The translations under genes and the position numbers were made by a program. From Smallanthus sonchifolius (Eukaryota > Streptophyta > Magnoliopsida > Asterales > Asteraceae): a stretch of DNA of 64,000 bases. Position 1 is the stretch's first letter; every line of letters begins with the position of its first letter. The notes under the pieces were generated by a model. The model searched no databases, had not been told where the DNA came from, and worked only from the letters and a program-made list of their open reading frames with translations. Shown piece by piece: positions 58,671-64,000 of the stretch. The stretch spans positions 20,571,501 to 20,635,500 of the forward strand of contig CM042023.1 of the NCBI GenBank assembly GCA_023525975.1, given 5' to 3'.

Positions 58671-58865
58671 TGATAAGAGAGAAAGAAGAACAGAATAAGA
58701 ATTCAAATAAATCAAGCGTAATCTCCATTAACGACTTAAACGTCCTAATAACAGATGATTAGTTACAAACATGGAGTAATTATAATCAAGTCCCTGAACT
58801 AAGGGATATTACAAAAATGACTATTCTTTATTACAATTAAGCCCTGAACTATTAATGTCGTAACA
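58671..58865 (-). repeat. 5' LTR of the gypsy element
   Basis: 195 bases, followed on the minus strand by the primer-binding site TAGTATCAGAGC. Confidence 0.92.
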
Positions 58866-59802
58866 TGCGGTTAACTCAGTAAACAAGCTTTTGCTCAATA
58901 GAGCCAAGAATTTTAAAGCAACCACACATATGGAAAATGGGTGTCTTATTATGTCAACTGAATATACCTCTTTCTGTAACCACCAAATTCATATAAAGAT
59001 AAGAGAAGCATCAAGAGAAAATAATATCAAAATATAGTTAAAAACCAATTAAATGGTAATATACTAATATGAAGTCAGCCTAACGGAGCCACACAAAAGT
59101 AAGTTTCTTTTTCAAGTATATGCTTATATATCTTTTTTTTTGCCTGTTCATAGATTGTGTTGTGTCTCAAGGGTTCTATTAACTACAATAAGCTAGGAGC
59201 AAAGTTACCTAGAGGAGTGCTGCTAGTGGGTCCCCCACGGACCGGGAAAACATTATTAGTCCGTGCAGTGGCTGGAGAAGCCGGGGTACCGTTTTTTACT
59301 GTTTCTGCTGGTGAATTTGTGGAAATGTTTGTTGGTAGAGGAGCAGCTCGTATTATCTGTTTAATGTTGCAAGAAAGAATTCACCATCAATTATTTTAAT
59401 TGATGAACTTGGTGGAAAATGTGGTAGAAGTTTTAATGATGAAAGAGACCAAAAACACTAAACCAGGTAGGTAAACTTCATCTCCTACATTTCATATGTG
59501 ATTCTTATGCTTTATATCTTTGTTCTTTCTCTAAACATCAATATGTATATGCTTGATATGTTCAAGACGTTCACAATTAGTCGAGAAACTGCTAGGAACT
59601 AAAAGATATTTTGTCAAACTAACATGAGATACAACTATCTTTCCTAAAGATGCTTGATTGAACCCCAAAATCTGTATCAAATCAAGCATGCCATCTATTA
59701 TCTACTAATCTTCTATGTATAGAGAATCTTGAACACTAATTATAGGGGTTATTTGAAACTAATAAGCAAGAGAATCTTGAACAAGAACATTATGAAAAAA
59801 TG

Positions 59803-60935
59803 GCAAATGCAGCGAATCAAATTGAAGATGAGAGAGAAGTCAAAGAAGAAGTGAAGTTTTATAATGTTTATGAGGTGGGAATGATTAAAAATGCAGAAAC
59901 TTATGATTGTAGGATTAAAAAAATGATTTTCTTCAAAAAGAGGATCATGAGATAAAAGAGAACGAAAATCACATGGCGGAAGGAACATGGAAAAAGTTGG
60001 ATAAGATTCAGTTTCCGGAAAAGTGATCATTAATTCATGATGATGCAGAAGAAAGTAAAGTGTGATTGGTGCAAGCCAAATCGTAGATGATACAGAAGAG
60101 GCCTGAAAAGTTGACCAAAACGACAACTACGCGGAATCAAGTCAAGAGATTGATACAACAAATGCACGTTCCCGAGCCTCACGAATTGTTCTTTCCATAG
60201 CTAATTTTGTTCGCACCCTTTAAGTTTCTTCTGTATAGTGCACTTTCTCCACCATTTTGCTTGGCTCGGATCCTCTGCTTGCATCCTCAGGTTCTTGTTG
60301 TGTTCCTGTTTCCATTTTTGGTCTAATTTCAGGTGTTTATTCATGAGATTGTTGGAGGTTGTTGTCTTGTTTCTCAACAGTCTCTTCTCTTTCTTTGTAT
60401 TCTTTATCTTCTATCTGCATACCAAGTATTGTGTTTGAAGATGATTCAGATTGTACATCGTTTTGTACAAAATCCACGTCAATCATCAGACTTTGTCACA
60501 TTCATCCTTCTTGTCTTCTGTTTCATCTGAAGAAATGCTCTCAATCATCTCTTTTTCTGATGCTTTTTGCTGCTGCTGACGTCATCAATCTCTTGACTTG
60601 ATTTGACGTTGTTGTCATTTTGGTCAACTTTGCAGGCCTCTTCTGTATCGTCTACAATTTGGTTTGCACCAATCACACTTTTACTTTCTTTAGCATCATC
60701 ATGATCACTTGATGAATTCTCATATAGTTTCTCGGTACCTGAATGTTATCCAACTTTTTCCATGTTTTCTTTTTGCCATGTGATTTTCGTTCTCTTTTAT
60801 CTCATGATCCTCTTTTTGAGAAATATCATTTGTCTTAAATGCTACAAACTTAAGTTTCTGCATTTTTAATCATTCCCACCTCACAAATATTATAAAGCTT
60901 CCCTTCCTCTTTCACATCTCTCTCATCTTCAACTT
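59803..60935. repeat. Long inverted duplication in intron 2 of the FTSHI3-like gene
   Basis: Arms at about 59803-60155 and 60583-60935 are inverted copies of about 350 bases with scattered differences, separated by about 430 bases. Shared text includes 'gaggtgggaatgattaaaaatgcagaaactta', 'aaagaggatcatgagataaaagagaacg' and 'agatgatacagaagaggcctg'. On the minus strand the right arm keeps a mostly open, very acidic frame (HEIKENENHMA, DDTEEACKVDQNDNN), so the duplicated piece may once have been coding; I do not recognise it. A transcript would fold into a long hairpin. Confidence 0.8.
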
Positions 60936-62410
60936 GATTGAACCCCAAAATTTGTCATGTGAATAATGTAGGTGCTACAGTTCCCTAATATAATTATCAC
61001 ATACTCGCTCCATCCCAAAATAATTGTCGGTAAAAACACAGTTTCAGGAATGTACATTCAGTGTGGTTTTTAGTTAGGTGAATGTCGGTTTTACCCTTTT
61101 GAAAAACACAGTTTCAGGAATGTACAGTTTTATGATGAGTGTAGTTATGAGTAGAACTGGAAACTTGGTGATTTTACCTATCCACTTTCAAAAGGAGACA
61201 ATTATTTTGTGACAAACTAAAATAGAAAATAATTTTGGTATGTAGTGAGTAGATAATATGGTAATGTATTATTAGTTACTTTATGGAATAGGGCTTACTA
61301 TGAACATGGCAGGCAGGTTGGGTATGTGCTAGTATCTAAGCCTGTGTCAAGTAAAATTACAAAAATATATTGTTTTCAGTAATCCAGTTTTTGAGTAAAA
61401 TGATTTAGGAAGTTTTATGCATTAAAAATACACTTTAGGCCACTTTCGATTCATTTGACCAGTATCCTTATTAGTTAACTTTTTTGGTTTTATCCGTTGA
61501 CCCGTGAGAGCTAAAATACAACCCAAATCAACCATTCATCGGTAAAGGGATTAAAATTGCCCTCTAATATTAATCAAGAAAACCTCAAATTATATGAATT
61601 CTATATAATTTGAATAATCAGAAAATTTCTCCACATGGAATCCAATCATATATATCTGATCAGATTGGTTTCATTTCTTGTATTGGCGACTCATCTACTG
61701 ACTGAAATGGATGGATTCGAGTCGAATATAAATGTGATTGTTGTAGCAGCAACGAATAGGTCCGAAGCACTGGACCCTGCTCTTTGTAGGCCTGGTCGGT
61801 TTTCAAGGAAAGTGTTTGTGGGAGAACCAGATGAAGTTGGAAGAAGAAAGATCCTAGCCGTCCATCTTAGAGGAATCCCTCTTGTAGAAAACACTGTCAT
61901 CATCTGCAATTTAGTTGCTTCTCTGACTCTTACTCAAGGCTTTGTAGGTGCTAATCTGGCCAACATTGTTAATGAAGCTGCTTTGCTTGCCCCTAGACGA
62001 GGTTATTTTTTTAATCGCTTTACATGTTAAGTTTCTCAACACACGCATTTACACGCGCACAAAAGAAAGCCCTTCGGGTACAATCATACGCTGATTATGA
62101 TCATAATGACTTGTTTTGTTTTCATGGTTTATTAGGTGGTGAGTGTGTGACAAGAGAAGATATGATGGAAGCCATAGAAAGAGCAAAATTTGGGATAAAT
62201 TATGATAAACAAATGAAGCCTTCTAATTTAAGCAAGGAAATTGGAAAGATATTCCCATGGATGCCCTCATTTAAGTCCAGACATGACTCAAGGAATGATG
62301 GGTCTTCTTCTCTTGGGGGTTACCAAACTCTTAAGTTGATAACTATGGCTGAGGCCTGAGGGTATTTTTGTCATTTGTGAAATAGAATTTTTCTTTTCTT
62401 TTCTTTTCAG

Positions 62411-64000
62411 GTTTTTTTTTCCGAAAGGAGAGATTTTATAAACAGGGACCAAGCCCCAAAACAAATTACAGCCAAGGCCACAGCCTAGAATAGAGAAGAA
62501 AACCCAGACACAGAGAAACGAGAATTACATTACATTACAACAGCAATCATACTGAATTAAAATTGAAACCAACCCAGTCCCTCCATGGTAGATTCTTATT
62601 CTTTGACATGTTCTTGAGCCAAAGGAAACCAAGTGACTTTATGTCTTCGATAGTTCTCTCCACTTTGGCGATTTTGTTTGAGAATTGGACTTCATTCATT
62701 GCCTTCCAAATGCACCAAAGAGAGATTAAGATGATACCATGGAAAACGTCTTTAGAGCCTATGTCAATTTGTACCGTCTTGTGAAGTTCCAGAAGGTCTT
62801 TAATCGAGAAGGTTTCCATGTTGTGACCTACACCAGCTAGAGACGTGTTGCCAAACCACAGTCGCGGCTAACACAAGGTGAATAAGTGATCCGTAGTTTC
62901 CGGAGCATCTCCACAAAGAGGACACATTTGGGATAAAACCGGGATATTTCTTCTATTTAAAGACGCCAAGGTTGGAATGCGATTCATTTTAGCCCTTCGT
63001 CCGAGGATATTGCACTTAGACGGAATCCATTTGCACCATTTCATTTTGAAGAAATCTCCAGAACCTTGACCTTTAACCATTAGCTTCTTAACCGATTTTA
63101 CCGAGAAATGCTTTGAAACATTGCCCAACCAAACCCACTTGTCCAAGCCACCCGAAATCTTGGAGTAAATTGAGACATTGGAGCAATTCATAACACTCAG
63201 GTAGAATGAGGTTCATGTTTCCACTTAAGCTTCCATGTAACAAAATTATCTTGCACAAGAAAACAGTTAACCACATTGCAATTTTTATTATAATCCAAAG
63301 AAAATAAAAAAGGGGAAAATAGTTTTTAACGGTTCATCCAACAACCATGGGTCGAACCAGAATTTAATTGACTCCCTGTCGCCCAAACGCCCCTTAATCA
63401 AGCTCTGAAATTTAGTACCTACAATAACAAATTTAGATTCAAATCTAGCAATGTTATTCCAAACCCTCGTTAAAGATTTCTTAACCGGGATTGAAGTCCA
63501 TGAGTTCTTTGTGTAATGAAGAGCTGCGATAACTTTCCCTCATAAGCTATACCTTTCCGTTTTAAATCTTCACACCCATTTTGATAAAAGAGCATTATTG
63601 ATATCTTTTAGAGAACATATCCTCAATCCACCTTCAGCCTTAGAGAGGATAACCCTATCTTAAGCGACCCAATGTATCTTTTTTATCCTCACCCCCACCC
63701 CATAAGAATTTCTTCCTGATGGCCTCTAGCTTGTCGATAACTTTGCACGGAGTTTTGTATAGAGATAGATAGTAGGTAGGTAAACTCTCAAGCACTGACT
63801 TTAGTAGAGTTAACTTTCCCCCAATAGATAGAGTTTTGGCTGTCCATAGAGATAACCTTGCTTCAAATGACTCGAAAACCGGCCTCAAGTTACAGACCAT
63901 GTTCATATTAGCACCTGGCAATAGGCCCAGGTAGGTGAATGGGTGGCTGTCCGTCTTGCAGCCCCATGCAAGCGACATACTGAGCACCTCTGAAGTTTCC
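62411..64000 (-). pseudogene. L1-type LINE, 3' part, running off the window
   Basis: Minus-strand frames in order: 63655-63987 (reverse transcriptase C-terminal part with FTYLGLLPG, LSIGGKLTLLKSVLESLPTYY and KKFLWGG), 62868-63191 (zinc-binding domain with WCKWIPSKCNI and CPLCGDAPETTDHLF) and 62547-62819 (tail with LWCIWKAMNEV). Several stops and frame changes lie between them. The 3' end carries a CGGAAAAAAAAA tail at about 62411, about 50 bases after the stop of the FTSHI3-like gene. The 5' part lies outside the window, so full length and target duplication are unknown. Confidence 0.85.

Larger units (their letters stand above)
56001..58865 (-). mobile_element. Ty3/gypsy chromovirus, internally deleted, in intron 1 of the FTSHI3-like gene
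   Basis: LTRs of 196 and 195 bases (56001-56196, 58671-58865), each reading TGATAAGAG...GTAACA on the plus strand, are bounded by the perfect 5-base duplication TGCGG (55996-56000, 58866-58870). Minus-strand order: 5' LTR at the right, primer site TAGTATCAGAGC (one mismatch to the initiator-methionine tRNA site), gag, zinc knuckle, protease, integrase tail, chromodomain, polypurine GGGGGAGATT, 3' LTR. Reverse transcriptase, RNase H and most of integrase are missing. The LTRs differ at several positions by eye. The lineage resembles Reina-type chromoviruses (inference). Confidence 0.9.
54476..62359 (+). pseudogene. FTSHI3-like AAA protein gene, decayed
   Basis: Four exon blocks of a plastid FtsH-like protein: 54476-55506 (transit-peptide-like start MAAFSRSFE, basic region, membrane helix, FtsH extracellular part), 59154-59466 (Walker A and central AAA), 61695-62001 (LLTEMDGFES, second region of homology with RPGRFSRKV) and 62136-62359 (lid, ending FPWMPSF and GYQTL). 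The end just after the lid, with no HEXXH protease domain, fits the inactive FTSHI3 type (from memory). Damage: frameshift near 54505, in-frame TAA at 54639, frameshifts near 54846 and 55115, Walker A GPPRTGKT for GPPGTGKT, frameshift near 59360, a 2-base insertion near 59452, loss of three residues after IDEL, and AT instead of AG before exon 3. A gypsy element fills intron 1. Almost certainly non-functional. Confidence 0.82.

Noticed and set aside
59749..60601. Several frames in intron 2 of the FTSHI3-like gene
   Set aside because: Mostly antisense to, or between the arms of, the inverted duplication; only the acidic minus-strand frame looks coding-like and it is described under the repeat.
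1..64000. CRISPR array, bacterial operon or phage
   Set aside because: No regularly spaced identical repeats with unique spacers and no bacterial gene layout; the DNA is clearly plant nuclear.

Overview
The window is plant nuclear DNA, most likely from a eudicot. It is AT-rich, has short introns with GT/AG borders, and carries plant-only gene families (GLUTAMINE DUMPER, NSP-interacting kinase, KIN/COR6.6-type stress protein, FTSHI). Most of it is transposable-element debris. The mix (RTE-type and L1-type LINEs, copia and gypsy fossils, many Tourist/Harbinger, hAT and Mutator-type MITEs, Helitrons with CTRR ends) would fit Asteraceae, but that is inference; the sequence does not fix the species. 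Layout: 0-1.8 kb copia fossil; 2.5-11.3 kb two GLUTAMINE DUMPER genes (3729-4010 and 11018-11320, both minus) separated by a chain of MITEs and minisatellites; 11.5-15.1 kb cluster of four short Helitrons with a hAT MITE between two of them; 15.6-18 kb MITE, truncated copia with its 3' LTR, Mutator-like element and LINE scrap; 19.9-24.5 kb RTE LINE interrupted by a 3.0 kb solo-LTR-like element; 25.2-28.6 kb an apparently intact 11-exon receptor kinase gene (NIK1-like, minus); 29-36.5 kb SINEs, a Harbinger-related element, an L1 insertion, and Mutator, Harbinger and hAT elements; 36.5-42.3 kb largely featureless AT-rich DNA; 42.3-42.8 kb an intact three-exon 66-residue KIN-like gene; 43.5-46.5 kb a Helitron carrying exons of a casein kinase I gene; 46.8-49.4 kb MITEs and a copia fossil; 51.6-52.7 kb a Pack-MULE-like element with a LURP-one-related gene piece; 54.5-62.4 kb a decayed FTSHI3-like gene with a gypsy retroelement in its first intron and a long inverted duplication in its second; 62.4-64 kb an L1 LINE running off the window. 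The genes that look functional are the two GDU membrane proteins, the NIK1-like kinase and the KIN-like protein. They are unrelated neighbours and no operon or cluster logic is evident. The interest lies in gene capture (casein kinase I in a Helitron, LURP-one in a Mutator-like element), in SINE and LINE copies that share a 3' tail, and in the layered decay of the FTSHI3-like locus. Element boundaries marked with target-site duplications were read directly by eye; family names rest on recognised termini and protein motifs and were not checked against any database.
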